Below are positions 25,265-34,633 of a stretch of 64,000 nucleotides of DNA, in pieces (within the stretch, counting starts at the first letter, position 1; every line of letters starts with the position of its first letter). The DNA comes from CATQHP01 sp965214915 (GTDB lineage: Bacteria; Acidobacteriota; Terriglobia; Bryobacterales; UBA6623). The stretch is from NCBI GenBank assembly GCA_965214915.1, contig CBDCCP010000002.1:744001-808000 (forward strand), read 5' to 3'. Position numbers and translations under genes: made by a program. The notes beneath the pieces were generated by a model. It did not search any database and was not told the DNA's origin. It was given only the letters and a program-made list of their open reading frames with translations.

Positions 25265-28200
25265 ATGACCAAGAGATCCGTCGCGCTCGCAGCCTTGATT
25301 GCGCTGCTTTCCGTTTCTGCCGCATTCGGCCAGCAAGCGGACACGGCCGTCGTAGTCGGAGTCGTTGCCGACGCCACCGGCGCCGTGATTCCGGGAGTGG
25401 ATATCCGTTTCACTCATGTCAGCACGGGCGCCGTGTACACGGCGCAAACCGACGCAAGCGGTTTCTATCGAACTCCGCCGCTGCGCATCGGCGAATACCG
25501 CATGGAAGCCGAATCGACCGGCTTCAAGCGCATTCAACGCACCGGGGTCGTTCTGAACGCCGGCGACACCCGCCAAGTGGATTTGGCGCTCGAAGTCGGC
25601 GAAGTCACCGAAACGATCGAGGTCGTGGCCCAGGCGCCGTTGCTGCAAACCCAGGAAGGGGCGACCGGCACGGTAATGGACAATCAGCAGATTCTCGAGT
25701 TGCCGTTGAACGGACGCGATTACCTGCAGCTTGCGCGCATCTCGGCCGGCGTCACGCCGCCGGCGCGCTCGGAGGTCGCCAACCGGCAGGGCGTCAGCGT
25801 CGGCGGCTCACAGGCCACCCAGGTCAACTTTGTCATCGACGGCATCGACAACAACAACCAGTCGATCGCTTCCCAAGGCGGTCAAAAAGAAGCCATCAAG
25901 CCGCAAATCGACGCCGTGCAGGAGTTCAAGATACTGACCAACGCTTACTCCGCGGAATTCGGGCGCTCGATGGGCGGCGTCGTCACCATGACCACCAAGT
26001 CGGGATCCAACGAAATACACGGCTCGGTCTTCGAATTTCTGCGCAACGAGGGACTCGACGCCAGAAATTTCTTCGTTCCGCACGGCGCCGACAAGCCGCC
26101 GTTCAAGCGCAATCAATACGGCTTTTCGCTGGGCGGTCCGGTCAAAAAGAACAACGCCTTCCTGTTCGGCGATATGGAATTCACCGACATCCGCGAATCG
26201 ACTACGCGCGTGAACACGATTCCCAACCTGATCGAACGCACGGGCGATTTTTCGGGCGAGAGCAACATCATCCGCGATCCGATGACCACCGATGCGGAAA
26301 CCTTGACCCGCGCCCCTTTCCCCAACAACGTCATTCCCGAGAGCCGCATCGACACGGTCTCGCGGATCACCCGCGACTGGTGGCCGACGCCGACCAACAG
26401 CGGCCGCACACGCAATCACGTTTGGGTTCCGCCCCGGAACCAGGATCTGAATCGTTGGGACGTGCGCTACGACCAGAACCTCGACGATAAGAACAACTTC
26501 TACTTCCGCCTCAGCGGCCAGCAGACCGACAACGGGCGCGTGCCGGTGTTGCCCGACAGCGCGGACGGCCTGTATCTGCAAGGGAAAGACGTGGACATCA
26601 CCAATCGGCAGATGGCGCTGGTTTACAACGGCGTCTGGTCGCCCAATCTCGTAGGCTCGTTCCGCACCGGCTGGAGCTACATCGACACCGGCGTCACGCA
26701 CGCCAACGACGTTCCCGTGAATCCGATCATCGGCTTGAACATGGGCAACGGCCTGGACATCTCCACTCCGGGCTCGGGCAGCTTCAACCCCGCTGGTTTC
26801 CGCGGCGTCGGAAGCTGCTGCTTCAACTTCATCGCTTCGCAGACGCGGCAATTTTCGGGGGATATCACCTGGACGAAGGGTCGGCACACCGTGAAATTCG
26901 GACACACGACGTTCTGGCTGCAAAGCCAGATATTCAATGCCGGCTTCATCACCGGCAACCATCCTTTCGACGGCCGCTTTACCGAAAACCCCGGCGACCG
27001 CAGCGGCGGCGATTCGTTGGCCGATTATCTGCTCGGCTTCCCCAACAATGTGCGCAACTCGAACCACCGCCACATGGCCTTGCGCGCGCCGTGGCTGCAC
27101 CAATACGTTCAAGACGACTGGCGAGTGACCGACAAGCTGACAGTCAATATCGGCTTGCGCTACGAGCTGAGCCTGCCCTGGGTCGACAAGTTCGACAAGA
27201 TCTCCAACCTCGATGTCGATACCGATCTGAGCCGACCCGCTTTCGTCGTCGTGGGCGAGCGGGGCGAGGGGCGCTTCAATCGGGCGCTGGTAACATCGGA
27301 CACCAACAACTTCGCGCCGCGCCTCGGGTTCGCCTACCGCTGGCGGGAGGACACCGTTTTCCGCGGCGGTTTCGGGTTGTTCTACGCCAATACGATGAAC
27401 ACCGGAGGGGGCGAGTTCATGGAGACCAATCCGCCGTCTCACGTCAAGACGCAAATCGACACGAACCGCATCGCGCCGACGATCAGCTTGCAGGCGGGGC
27501 AAGGCGAGGGCGCTCTGAGACCGGAGAACTCTCCCGCTCTGGTGCCCGGCTCATTCGAAATCGACCCGCCGTGGCCGGTGGCTGCGCAGTGGAACTTCAA
27601 TATCCAGAAGCAACTGCCGAACAATATCCTGTGGGAGATCGGCTACTTCGGCACGAAGGGAACGCACATCATCCGCAGATACAACCTGAACTACGCGATT
27701 CCCGGGCCGGGCAATCCCAACAGCCGGCGGCGCTGGCAGAGCGTGCGCTTCCCCGGAACCGACGTGGACGTGGGCCTCTCGTTCCTGCACAACTTCCGCA
27801 ACGACTCCAACTCGAACTATCACGCGCTGCAGACCAAGGTCGAAAAGCGCTACGGCAGCGGACTGAGCTTCCTGTTTTCCTACACCTGGTCCAAGGCGAT
27901 CGGCGATTACAGCTTCATCCCCGGCGAAGACCGCGGCATCGGGGCGAATTGGGGCGTGCAGAACGCTCTGGACCTTCATGCCGAGCGATCCCTGCTGAAC
28001 CAGCATGTCACTCACCGGGCGGTCGCCAGCTATCTGTACGACCTTCCCTTCGGACGCCGCCGCAAATACGGTTCCGACTGGGGAGGGGCGATGAACGCCA
28101 TCCTCGGCGGCTGGACGGTCGGGGGCATCAACAGCTTTATCACCGGCTTCCCGATGAACCTGTCGGTCAGGGGCAATCCTTCGAATACCGGGGGGTTCAA

Positions 28201-28549
28201 TCTCGACCGGCCTAACGTCGTCGGGGAGTGGAGGATTCCGCGGAATGAGCGGGGACCCGACCGCTGGTTCAATACCGGAGCTTTCGTCCGCAACGACCCG
28301 TTTACTTTCGGCAACGCGGGGAGAAACATCCTGGAAGCGCCGGGAACCATCAAGTTCGACCTTGCCTTGCATAAGAACTTCCAAGTCAACGAGAAGTTTC
28401 GAATACAATTCCGGGCCGAGGTTTTCAACGCTTTCAACACTCCGATCTTCGACGGGCCGAACTTGCAGGTCGGCAACCGCAACCTCGGGGTCATCTCGAA
28501 CGCGGCGCCCGGGCGCGTGATGCAGATGGGCTTGAAGGTCATTTTCTAG
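25265..28549 (+). CDS. Oar-type TonB-dependent receptor with carboxypeptidase-regulatory domain
   Basis: This 1094-residue protein has a signal peptide (ALAALIALLSVSAAFGQ), then a carboxypeptidase-regulatory domain from about 28 to 115 (VGVVADATGAVIPGVDIRFTHVSTG ... GFKRIQRTGVVLNAGDT). A TonB plug region follows (LPLNGRDYLQLARISAGV, FVIDGIDNNNQSIASQGG, EFKILTNAYSAEFGRSMGGVV), then a large barrel with C-terminal strand ending LKVIF. The ELPLNGRD motif is characteristic of Acidobacteriota Oar-like receptors. A strong GGAGGAG precedes the ATG. The gene ends 32 bp before a TPR lipoprotein gene on the same strand. The ligand is unknown. Confidence 0.92.
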   Translation: MTKRSVALAALIALLSVSAAFGQQADTAVVVGVVADATGAVIPGVDIRFTHVSTGAVYTAQTDASGFYRTPPLRIGEYRMEAESTGFKRIQRTGVVLNAGDTRQVDLALEVGEVTETIEVVAQAPLLQTQEGATGTVMDNQQILELPLNGRDYLQLARISAGVTPPARSEVANRQGVSVGGSQATQVNFVIDGIDNNNQSIASQGGQKEAIKPQIDAVQEFKILTNAYSAEFGRSMGGVVTMTTKSGSNEIHGSVFEFLRNEGLDARNFFVPHGADKPPFKRNQYGFSLGGPVKKNNAFLFGDMEFTDIRESTTRVNTIPNLIERTGDFSGESNIIRDPMTTDAETLTRAPFPNNVIPESRIDTVSRITRDWWPTPTNSGRTRNHVWVPPRNQDLNRWDVRYDQNLDDKNNFYFRLSGQQTDNGRVPVLPDSADGLYLQGKDVDITNRQMALVYNGVWSPNLVGSFRTGWSYIDTGVTHANDVPVNPIIGLNMGNGLDISTPGSGSFNPAGFRGVGSCCFNFIASQTRQFSGDITWTKGRHTVKFGHTTFWLQSQIFNAGFITGNHPFDGRFTENPGDRSGGDSLADYLLGFPNNVRNSNHRHMALRAPWLHQYVQDDWRVTDKLTVNIGLRYELSLPWVDKFDKISNLDVDTDLSRPAFVVVGERGEGRFNRALVTSDTNNFAPRLGFAYRWREDTVFRGGFGLFYANTMNTGGGEFMETNPPSHVKTQIDTNRIAPTISLQAGQGEGALRPENSPALVPGSFEIDPPWPVAAQWNFNIQKQLPNNILWEIGYFGTKGTHIIRRYNLNYAIPGPGNPNSRRRWQSVRFPGTDVDVGLSFLHNFRNDSNSNYHALQTKVEKRYGSGLSFLFSYTWSKAIGDYSFIPGEDRGIGANWGVQNALDLHAERSLLNQHVTHRAVASYLYDLPFGRRRKYGSDWGGAMNAILGGWTVGGINSFITGFPMNLSVRGNPSNTGGFNLDRPNVVGEWRIPRNERGPDRWFNTGAFVRNDPFTFGNAGRNILEAPGTIKFDLALHKNFQVNEKFRIQFRAEVFNAFNTPIFDGPNLQVGNRNLGVISNAAPGRVMQMGLKVIF

Positions 28550-28581
28550 GGCGGTTTTTCGCAGGCGGCTCCGGCCGCTGT

Positions 28582-30009
28582 ATGATGACCGCGGTGCTTG
28601 CAAAGCGCGCTCTATTGTCCGCGGCGCTCGTCGTCATGGCGTCGGGCTGCTCCGATAGCGGCCGCGCGGATCTGCCGGCCGTGCCCCGTTTAGCGGAGGA
28701 GGATTTCTCGCCCGATGCGCGGGACGAGGCCGGGCGGCGCCTGGAGGCCGTCCGCGCCGCTCCGGACGATCCGCGGGTCAACGGCGAGCTCGGCATGTTT
28801 CTGCACGCCCGCGAGCGCTTCGATGCGGCCAAGGTTTTCTACCGCCGGGCCGCGGCGCTGTCCGGCGGAAATGTCGATTGGACCTATTTGCTCGGAGTCG
28901 TCGAGCAGCGCGACGGGGCTTACGAGCAAGCGGCGGAGGCGTTTCGCGCGACGCTCGCCCGGCGCGCCTCCGCACCGGCCGCGATTCGTCTCGGCGAGGT
29001 CCTCGAGTCGCTCCAACGCCGCCGGGAAGCGCGGGAAGCCTTCGAGGACGCTTTGCAGATCGACCGCAACGCGCCGGCGGCGTTCTACGCGCTCGGGCGC
29101 GCGCTGCTCGATCTCGGCGAAACGAAGCAGGCGATTGCCTTGCTGGAAAAGGCCGTGGCGCTGTCGCCGCAAGACGGAGCGGCATTCTATTCTCTGGGAT
29201 TGGCCTACCGGGGCATCGGGGACGAGGCTTCGGCGAAACGGTATCTGCAACTGTCCCAAAGGCGTCCTCGGACGAAGCCGCCGATCAGGGACCCGATTCT
29301 GGCGAAAGTCGAGGAACTCAGCGCCGACCGGCACTACTATCTGAATCTCGGCCGCCGATTGGAAGCGGGCGGCCAACGAGAGAAAGCGATCGAAGCCTAC
29401 CAAAAGGCGCTCGCGCTCGACCCCGGCATGGCGGCGGCGCACGCCAATCTGGTCGGCGCTTACGGTCGGCGGGGGGAGTTCGGAAAGGCCGAAGCCCATT
29501 ACCGCGCAGCGCTCGCCAGCGACCCGAATCTGGAAGAACTGCACAATAATTGGGGCGTCGTGCAGGCCATGCAAGAAAACCCGGCCGCGGCGGCCGACGC
29601 ATTCCGAAAAGCCCTCGGCCTCAATCCGCAATCGGCCGAGGCGCACGCCAATCTCGGCACGGCGCTCCTGCAGATGGGAGAGGGCAAAGCCGCGGCGGCG
29701 CATTTCGAGTCCGCCCTGTCCAACGACCCCGCGCACCGCGTCTCCCGCTTGCATCTGGGGCGGCATGCGCTTGGCGCCGGGCGCTTCGCCGATGCGATCG
29801 AGCATCTCGAGAAAGCGCTCGAGGGGCCGCCCAACGACCGACTCATGCCGTTCGTGCTCCAAACGCTTGCCGAAACGTACCGCCGAGCGGGCATGGAGCG
29901 CCAGGCGGTCGAGACCGCCCGGCGCGCGCTCGATGCGGCCGAGGCGCTTGGCATGACCGATCTGGCCGCCCAAATCCGCCGCGAAGCGCAATCCGCTTCC
30001 GGGCCTTGA
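28582..30009 (+). CDS. TPR lipoprotein
   Basis: The 475-residue protein begins with a lipoprotein signal: a hydrophobic stretch ending VVMASGCSDSG, with the cysteine as the acylation site. The rest is tandem TPR units (for example ALQIDRNAPAAFYALGRALLDLGETKQAIALLEKAV and NPAAAADAFRKALGLNPQSAEAHANLGTALLQMG). It lies 32 bp downstream of the receptor and is probably co-transcribed. Membrane-anchored TPR proteins act as assembly platforms; a role with the receptor is an inference. Confidence 0.85.
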   Translation: MMTAVLAKRALLSAALVVMASGCSDSGRADLPAVPRLAEEDFSPDARDEAGRRLEAVRAAPDDPRVNGELGMFLHARERFDAAKVFYRRAAALSGGNVDWTYLLGVVEQRDGAYEQAAEAFRATLARRASAPAAIRLGEVLESLQRRREAREAFEDALQIDRNAPAAFYALGRALLDLGETKQAIALLEKAVALSPQDGAAFYSLGLAYRGIGDEASAKRYLQLSQRRPRTKPPIRDPILAKVEELSADRHYYLNLGRRLEAGGQREKAIEAYQKALALDPGMAAAHANLVGAYGRRGEFGKAEAHYRAALASDPNLEELHNNWGVVQAMQENPAAAADAFRKALGLNPQSAEAHANLGTALLQMGEGKAAAAHFESALSNDPAHRVSRLHLGRHALGAGRFADAIEHLEKALEGPPNDRLMPFVLQTLAETYRRAGMERQAVETARRALDAAEALGMTDLAAQIRREAQSASGP

Positions 30010-30101
30010 GCCTGCCGCTTGCCGCCGCTTCGGGCGTCGGGAGATTGAGGCGTCTATGTTAGTCTGAAAATTGCGGGGCGGCTTTGTCTGCCCGCCCGAA
30101 A

Positions 30102-30177
30102 GCCACGATAGCTCAGTTGGTAGAGCAGCGGTTTCGTAAACCGCAGGTCGTCGGTTCGAGTCCGACTCGTGGCTCCA
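30102..30177 (+). tRNA. tRNA-Thr (CGT)
   Basis: The 76-nt cloverleaf folds by eye. Acceptor GCCACGA pairs with TCGTGGC, the D-arm is GCTCAGTTGGTAGAGC, the anticodon arm is GCGGT-TTCGTAA-ACCGC with anticodon CGT at 30135-30137, and the T-arm contains GGTTCGAGTCC. Discriminator U (T30174) and an encoded CCA complete it. Confidence 0.95.
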
Positions 30178-30310
30178 TTTTTCACCGAGACGGGTACTGG
30201 TAGGGCTGCTTGGCGTCTCGGACGCGCTGGGCCGATACCGGTCTGAACTGCTGAACCAAGCCGGAAGCGAATCGCAAATTCTGACCGGCCCCTCGTATTG
30301 CCTTTGATAT

Positions 30311-30333
30311 TTTGTTCGCTGAATGCGAACAAA
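30311..30333. promoter_or_regulatory. Perfect 9-bp palindrome upstream of RelE/XRE module
   Basis: TTTGTTCGC and GCGAACAAA are separated by 5 bp and lie 17 bp before the toxin start. This is a likely operator for the XRE-type antitoxin, as such antitoxins usually autorepress. There is no T-run, so a terminator is less likely. Confidence 0.6.
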
Positions 30334-30350
30334 GTTCCATAAAGCGGGGC

Positions 30351-30620
30351 ATGAAAATCGAGTGGGCGACCAAGGCGGTAAAAGACATGCGCCGCCTCGC
30401 CGTACGGGATCGTGAGCGCATAATAGCCAAGGTGAAACAGTACGCCGGCGACCCAGCTTCGCTCGCCAATCGAGTGATCTCATTGACCGGCAGCAACCAT
30501 CGTAGGATGAGAGTTGGCGCCTATCGAGTTTTGTTCGACATCAAGGCTGACAAAGTTGTCGCCATGGTTGTTCTCAGAGTTCGACACCGGAGGGAGGCTT
30601 ATGACCAAGCTTGCGGCTAA
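30351..30620 (+). CDS. RelE/HigB-like toxin
   Basis: The 89-residue basic protein has the RelE/ParE-fold pattern: IEWATKAVKDMRRLAVRDRERIIAKVKQYAGD, RVISLTGSNHRRMRVGAYRVLFDI and VVLRVRHRREAY, with the C-terminal arginine/tyrosine cluster typical of ribosome-dependent mRNA interferases. The start is the ATG at 30351 after GCGGGGC. The 3' end overlaps the antitoxin gene by 20 bp. Toxin-first order is typical of HigBA-type modules. Confidence 0.85.
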   Translation: MKIEWATKAVKDMRRLAVRDRERIIAKVKQYAGDPASLANRVISLTGSNHRRMRVGAYRVLFDIKADKVVAMVVLRVRHRREAYDQACG

Positions 30621-30972
30621 GACGGAAACGGTTACGTTGATGCGGGCCGAGTACGATGCTCTGATCGCGCGCAAAGAGGATCTTGAAGATACATTGGCTG
30701 CTATCGAGGCGGATGACGGCAGCCGCATCCCGCACGAAGCGGCGCTTGCCATCATGCGCGGCGAGAACCCCTGTGCGGCGTTCCGTAACTATCGCGGCCT
30801 CACGCTGCGCGATCTTTCCGCCCGAACGGGTCTCTCGGCAAGCTATCTTTCCGAGATTGAGCACGGGCGCAAAACCGGCTCGGTTGCCGCGTTGTCCCGC
30901 ATCGCCGGCGCGTTGGGCGCGACGGTCGACATTTTGATAGACCATGAGCTAGCGGACGGAAAACCTGCATGA
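30601..30972 (+). CDS. XRE-family antitoxin
   Basis: The 123-residue protein has an N-terminal coiled helical part (MRAEYDALIARKEDLEDTLAAIEADD) and a helix-turn-helix at about 68-116 (LTLRDLSARTGLSASYLSEIEHGRKTGSVAALSRIAGALGATVDIL). GGAGGGAGG lies 5 bp before the ATG, inside the toxin reading frame, so translation is coupled. It should neutralise the RelE-like toxin and bind the palindrome at 30311-30333. Confidence 0.85.
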   Translation: MTKLAAKTETVTLMRAEYDALIARKEDLEDTLAAIEADDGSRIPHEAALAIMRGENPCAAFRNYRGLTLRDLSARTGLSASYLSEIEHGRKTGSVAALSRIAGALGATVDILIDHELADGKPA

Positions 30973-31000
30973 ACCGCGCGGTTTTTGCGATGCTATTGCC

Positions 31001-32053
31001 ATGATGCCGAACAAGAGCGCGCTCCGAGTTTCGTTTCTTCTCGCCGCGGCCGCGTGGGCGGCAACGCCCGACCGCGCTGCCGCGCAGCCCTATTCCAATC
31101 CGTACCGCATGGTGGAAGGCTGGGCCAAGATGCCCGAGGGCAGAAAGATGGGCGCCGTGGGCGGCGTCGCCATCGACCCCGACGGCAAGCACGTCTGGGC
31201 CGCGGTGCGCTGCGACGCGGGGCCGGAACGTTTCGGCTACGAGTGCCTCGACTCCGCTCTCGACCCCGTGGTGAAGTTCGACATGGAGGGCAACGCGGTC
31301 GCCGGCTTCGGCGGCGGCATGTTCATCTGGCCCCACGGCATCCACGTGGACGCCGAGGGCAACGTGTGGCTGACCGACGCGGTCAGCGCCGCGCGCACGC
31401 CCAAAGGAAACCGGGGCCACCAAGTCGTCAAGTTCAGCCCGACCGGAGAAGTGCTGCTGACCCTCGGCACGCCCGGCGTCGCCGGCGCCGACCGCAGCCA
31501 TTTCAACGCGCCGGCCGATGTCGTCGTCGGCGATAACGGCCATATCTTCGTCGCCGACGGACACGGGGAGAACGACAACAACCGTATCGTGAAGTTCACC
31601 AAGGACGGCGAATTCGTCAAGGCGTGGGGCAAGACCGGCTACGCCCCCGGCGAGTTCCACACCCTGCACGCCCTGGCCATCGACTCCCGGGGCCGCCTGT
31701 TCGTGGCCGACCGCGGCAACAACCGCATCCAGATTTTCGACCAGGAGGGCGAGCACCTGGCTACCTGGACGCAGTTCGGCAGGCCCAGCGGCATCTACTT
31801 CGCCGGAGACGACCTCATTTACGTGGCCGACTCGGAGTCGGACGACGTGCAGAATCCCGGCTGGGAAATGGGCCTGCGCATCGGCGACGCGCACAAGGGC
31901 TGGATTTCCGAGTTCGTCCTGTTCCCCTGGGGCGACCCGCGCGAGACCCGCGGCTCCGGCGCCGAGTTTGTCGCCGCCGACGCGGACGGCAACCTCTACG
32001 CCGGCGAGCCTTTCCGCCGCCGCTTGCAAAAATACGTCCGCGTCAGGCCCTAG
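31001..32053 (+). CDS. Exported NHL-type beta-propeller protein
   Basis: The 350-residue protein has a signal peptide ending at RAAAQ. It has repeated six-bladed propeller units: VAIDPDGKHVWAAV, IHVDAEGNVWLTDAV, VVVGDNGHIFVADGHGENDNNRIVKFTKDGEFVKAWG, LAIDSRGRLFVADRGNNRIQIFDQEG and FVAADADGNLYAGEP. This is the NHL/peptidyl-alpha-hydroxyglycine-lyase-like family common in Acidobacteriota. Catalytic activity cannot be assigned; binding or lactonase-like roles are possible. It lies 28 bp after the antitoxin gene but is probably a separate unit. Confidence 0.8.
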   Translation: MMPNKSALRVSFLLAAAAWAATPDRAAAQPYSNPYRMVEGWAKMPEGRKMGAVGGVAIDPDGKHVWAAVRCDAGPERFGYECLDSALDPVVKFDMEGNAVAGFGGGMFIWPHGIHVDAEGNVWLTDAVSAARTPKGNRGHQVVKFSPTGEVLLTLGTPGVAGADRSHFNAPADVVVGDNGHIFVADGHGENDNNRIVKFTKDGEFVKAWGKTGYAPGEFHTLHALAIDSRGRLFVADRGNNRIQIFDQEGEHLATWTQFGRPSGIYFAGDDLIYVADSESDDVQNPGWEMGLRIGDAHKGWISEFVLFPWGDPRETRGSGAEFVAADADGNLYAGEPFRRRLQKYVRVRP

Positions 32054-32163
32054 AAAAAGCGCCGCGCAATCACTTGGCGACGACTTGGTAGAGCAGGCCG
32101 TTCTCGGTTGCGTCGCTCATACGCATCGAAACAACCGTCCGATTTTGAGACAATGTTTGCCCT

Positions 32164-33774
32164 ATGGCTAACGAGGTTTTACTTCTCGCCAACGGCGACC
32201 TACGCCTCTCGGCGAACCGCAAGTGCTGGCCGGCCCAACAAGAGGTCGAGGGCAAGCTCGCCGCCGCCGTTGAGCGCGAGGGTTTTGCGGTGCGGCGGGC
32301 GCACGAGTACGACGCGGCGAAGGGGCACGGGTTCATCGACAGTCAGAAGCGCGGTCTCGAGGTCTTCCGCTCCATCGACCGCAAGCTGCCGCTGATCGTC
32401 GTCGAGGCGGTCTGGCAGTATTCGCAGCACATCCTCGCCGGTTTGATGAGCCACGAGGGGCCGATTTTGACTGTCGCCAACTGGAGCGGCCAATGGCCCG
32501 GACTGGTGGGCATGCTCAACCTCAACGGCAGCCTGACCAAGGCCGGCGTTCCCTATTCGACGCTCTGGAGCGAGGATTTCACCGACGAGTTTTTTCTCAA
32601 CGGCCTGCGCCGCTGGCTCGGCGGGAAAACGGTGCGGCACGCGAGCAGCCACGTGCGGGCGGCCGGCGACATGATGCTGCCGCACAAGGCGCAGCTCGTC
32701 GGCCGCGATGTTGCGCGAGAGCTTCAGGAGCGCAAAGCCGTCATGGGCGTCTTCGACGAAGGCTGCATGGGCATGTTCAACGCGATTATCCCCGACCGCT
32801 TGCTGGCGCCCACCGGCGTATTCAAGGAGCGGCTCAGCCAATCCGCTCTGTGGGCCGCCATGCAGGAGGTGACCGAGGAAGAAGCGGCGGCAATCCGCGC
32901 TTGGCTCGACGCCAGGGGGATGCGCTTCGACACCGGCGCGGACGAGGCGAGCGAGTTGACCGACGCACAGATTCTGATGCAGTGCCGGATGTATATCGCG
33001 GCGCTGCGCATCGCCGACGAGTTCGGCTGCGACGTCATCGGCATCCAGTACCAGCAGGGGCTGAAGGACATCTGCCCGGCGTCCGACCTGGTCGAGGGGC
33101 TGTTGAACAACGTCGAGCGGCCGCCGGCCAAGTCGAAGGACGGCCGGACGCTCTACGCGGGCCGGGCGCTGCCGCACTTCAACGAGGTCGATGAGTGCGC
33201 AGGCCTCGATGCGCTGCTGACGAACCGTATCTGGAACGCGCTCGGCTACGACCCGGAAACGACGCTGCACGACGTGCGCTACGGGGCGCCGTTCGCCGTC
33301 AACGGCAAGGAAGAGTTCGTCTGGGTCTTCGAGATCTCGGGTTCGGTCCCGCCGAAGCATCTGATCGGGGGCTACGCGGGCGCCGTCAGCGAGCGCCAGC
33401 CGCCGATGTATTTCCCGCTGGGCGGCGGCACGATCAAGGGAGTCAGCAAGCCCGGCGAGATCGTCTGGAGCCGTATTTTCGTGGAAGACGACAAGCTCAA
33501 GGCGGATGTGGGTCTGGCCAAGGTCGTCGAGTTGCCGCAAGAGGAGACCGAGCGGCGCTGGGCGGCCACGACGCCGCAATGGCCGATCATGCATGCCGTG
33601 ACCTACGGCATCGACCGCGACCGCTTGATGGGCCGCCACAAGTCGAACCACATTCAGGTCGCCTACGTTCCCGACAAGGCGGCGGCGACGCAGGCGCTCA
33701 GCGCCAAGATTTCGGCTTTCCGCAACCTCGGCATCGAGACGTTCCTGTGCGGCGGCGGGCACGACCTGGCCTGA
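32164..33774 (+). CDS. L-fucose/L-arabinose isomerase-like protein
   Basis: This 536-residue cytoplasmic protein resembles the fucose/arabinose isomerase superfamily in length and pattern. An N-terminal region with LIVVEAVWQYSQHILAGL and ANWSGQWPGLVGMLNLNGSL is followed by KAVMGVFDEGCMGMFNAI, EFGCDVIGIQYQQGLKDICPASDLVEGLLN and a C-terminal RLMGRHKSNHIQVAYV. Glutamate and aspartate in FDEGCMG and CDVIGIQYQQG sit where the family binds its metal. The true substrate is not predictable. The start is the ATG at 32164; upstream sequence is not coding. It stands alone between the propeller gene and the cytochrome/PQQ pair. Confidence 0.6.
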   Translation: MANEVLLLANGDLRLSANRKCWPAQQEVEGKLAAAVEREGFAVRRAHEYDAAKGHGFIDSQKRGLEVFRSIDRKLPLIVVEAVWQYSQHILAGLMSHEGPILTVANWSGQWPGLVGMLNLNGSLTKAGVPYSTLWSEDFTDEFFLNGLRRWLGGKTVRHASSHVRAAGDMMLPHKAQLVGRDVARELQERKAVMGVFDEGCMGMFNAIIPDRLLAPTGVFKERLSQSALWAAMQEVTEEEAAAIRAWLDARGMRFDTGADEASELTDAQILMQCRMYIAALRIADEFGCDVIGIQYQQGLKDICPASDLVEGLLNNVERPPAKSKDGRTLYAGRALPHFNEVDECAGLDALLTNRIWNALGYDPETTLHDVRYGAPFAVNGKEEFVWVFEISGSVPPKHLIGGYAGAVSERQPPMYFPLGGGTIKGVSKPGEIVWSRIFVEDDKLKADVGLAKVVELPQEETERRWAATTPQWPIMHAVTYGIDRDRLMGRHKSNHIQVAYVPDKAAATQALSAKISAFRNLGIETFLCGGGHDLA

Positions 33775-33838
33775 GCGGCAAGGGTTGCGCATTCAGCCGC
33801 CGTAACGCTACGCTACTGAATCGTTAAGGAAAGAAGGT

Positions 33839-34633
33839 ATGCGAGCATTTTTGCCTTTCGCGGCCGCGGCGGCGCTGCTGTGTACGCCGGCGGCGGCCCG
33901 AACGCACGAAACTAATCCGTTCGGCTCCGCCGAAGACCTTGCCGTCGGCAAGCGGCTGTACCGCGTCAATTGCGGCGTGTGCCACGGCATGGAAGGGAAA
34001 ACCGGGCGCGGCGCGCGGCTGGCGCGCAAAGTCCATCGGCGGGCGAATACCGACGCCGAAATGTTCGATCTCATCGAGAAGGGAGTGCCCGGCACCGATA
34101 TGCCCGGCGTGTGGCTGGAAGAGGACGACATCTGGAAAATCCTGCTCTTCGTGCGCACGTTCGAAAAGACGGCGGAAGAACCCTGCCTCGCCGCGCCGGG
34201 CGACGCCGCCGAGGGCAGGGACATCTTTTTCAACCGCGCCGCTTGCGCCGCGTGCCATACGGTCGGCATGGGCGGCGGACGTCTTGGCCCCGACATGAGC
34301 TTTGCCGGCGCGGCGTTTTCGCGGGAGCAGCTTCGCGTTGCCCTGGTCGAGCCGCACCGGGATGTCGCCGACCGCTACCGCACCGGGCGCGTCGAGACCC
34401 AAGACGGCAAACGGCACGAAGGCGTCGTGATGGCGGAGAACGGCTACTCGCTCTTTTTGATGGACCGCTCGGAGGAAACCCTCGGCTTTCAAAAAGCGGA
34501 TTTGCGGTCTTTCGCCGTTGTGCGCGAATCGCTGATGCCGTCGTACGCGGACATCTTGAGCGCGGCGGATATGGACCACCTGCTGGCCTATCTCTGCTCG
34601 CTGCGCGGTTCCGAAAGGGGGGCATCCGAATGA
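33839..34633 (+). CDS. Di-haem c-type cytochrome, partner of PQQ dehydrogenase
   Basis: The 264-residue exported protein has a signal peptide (FAAAAALLCTPAAA). The first haem motif CGVCH is near residue 45, with a distal methionine in GVPGTDMPGVW. The second motif is CAACH near 138. It resembles cytochrome c domains fused to or paired with quinoprotein dehydrogenases. AGAAGG lies just upstream of the ATG. The stop overlaps the dehydrogenase start (ATGA), so it is very likely the direct electron acceptor of that enzyme. Confidence 0.88.
   Translation: MRAFLPFAAAAALLCTPAAARTHETNPFGSAEDLAVGKRLYRVNCGVCHGMEGKTGRGARLARKVHRRANTDAEMFDLIEKGVPGTDMPGVWLEEDDIWKILLFVRTFEKTAEEPCLAAPGDAAEGRDIFFNRAACAACHTVGMGGGRLGPDMSFAGAAFSREQLRVALVEPHRDVADRYRTGRVETQDGKRHEGVVMAENGYSLFLMDRSEETLGFQKADLRSFAVVRESLMPSYADILSAADMDHLLAYLCSLRGSERGASE

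Noticed and set aside
32070..32115. Minus-strand peptide MSDATENGLLYQVVAK between two genes
   Set aside because: It looks like a protein C-terminus, but it is too short to assign and has no supporting upstream sequence.
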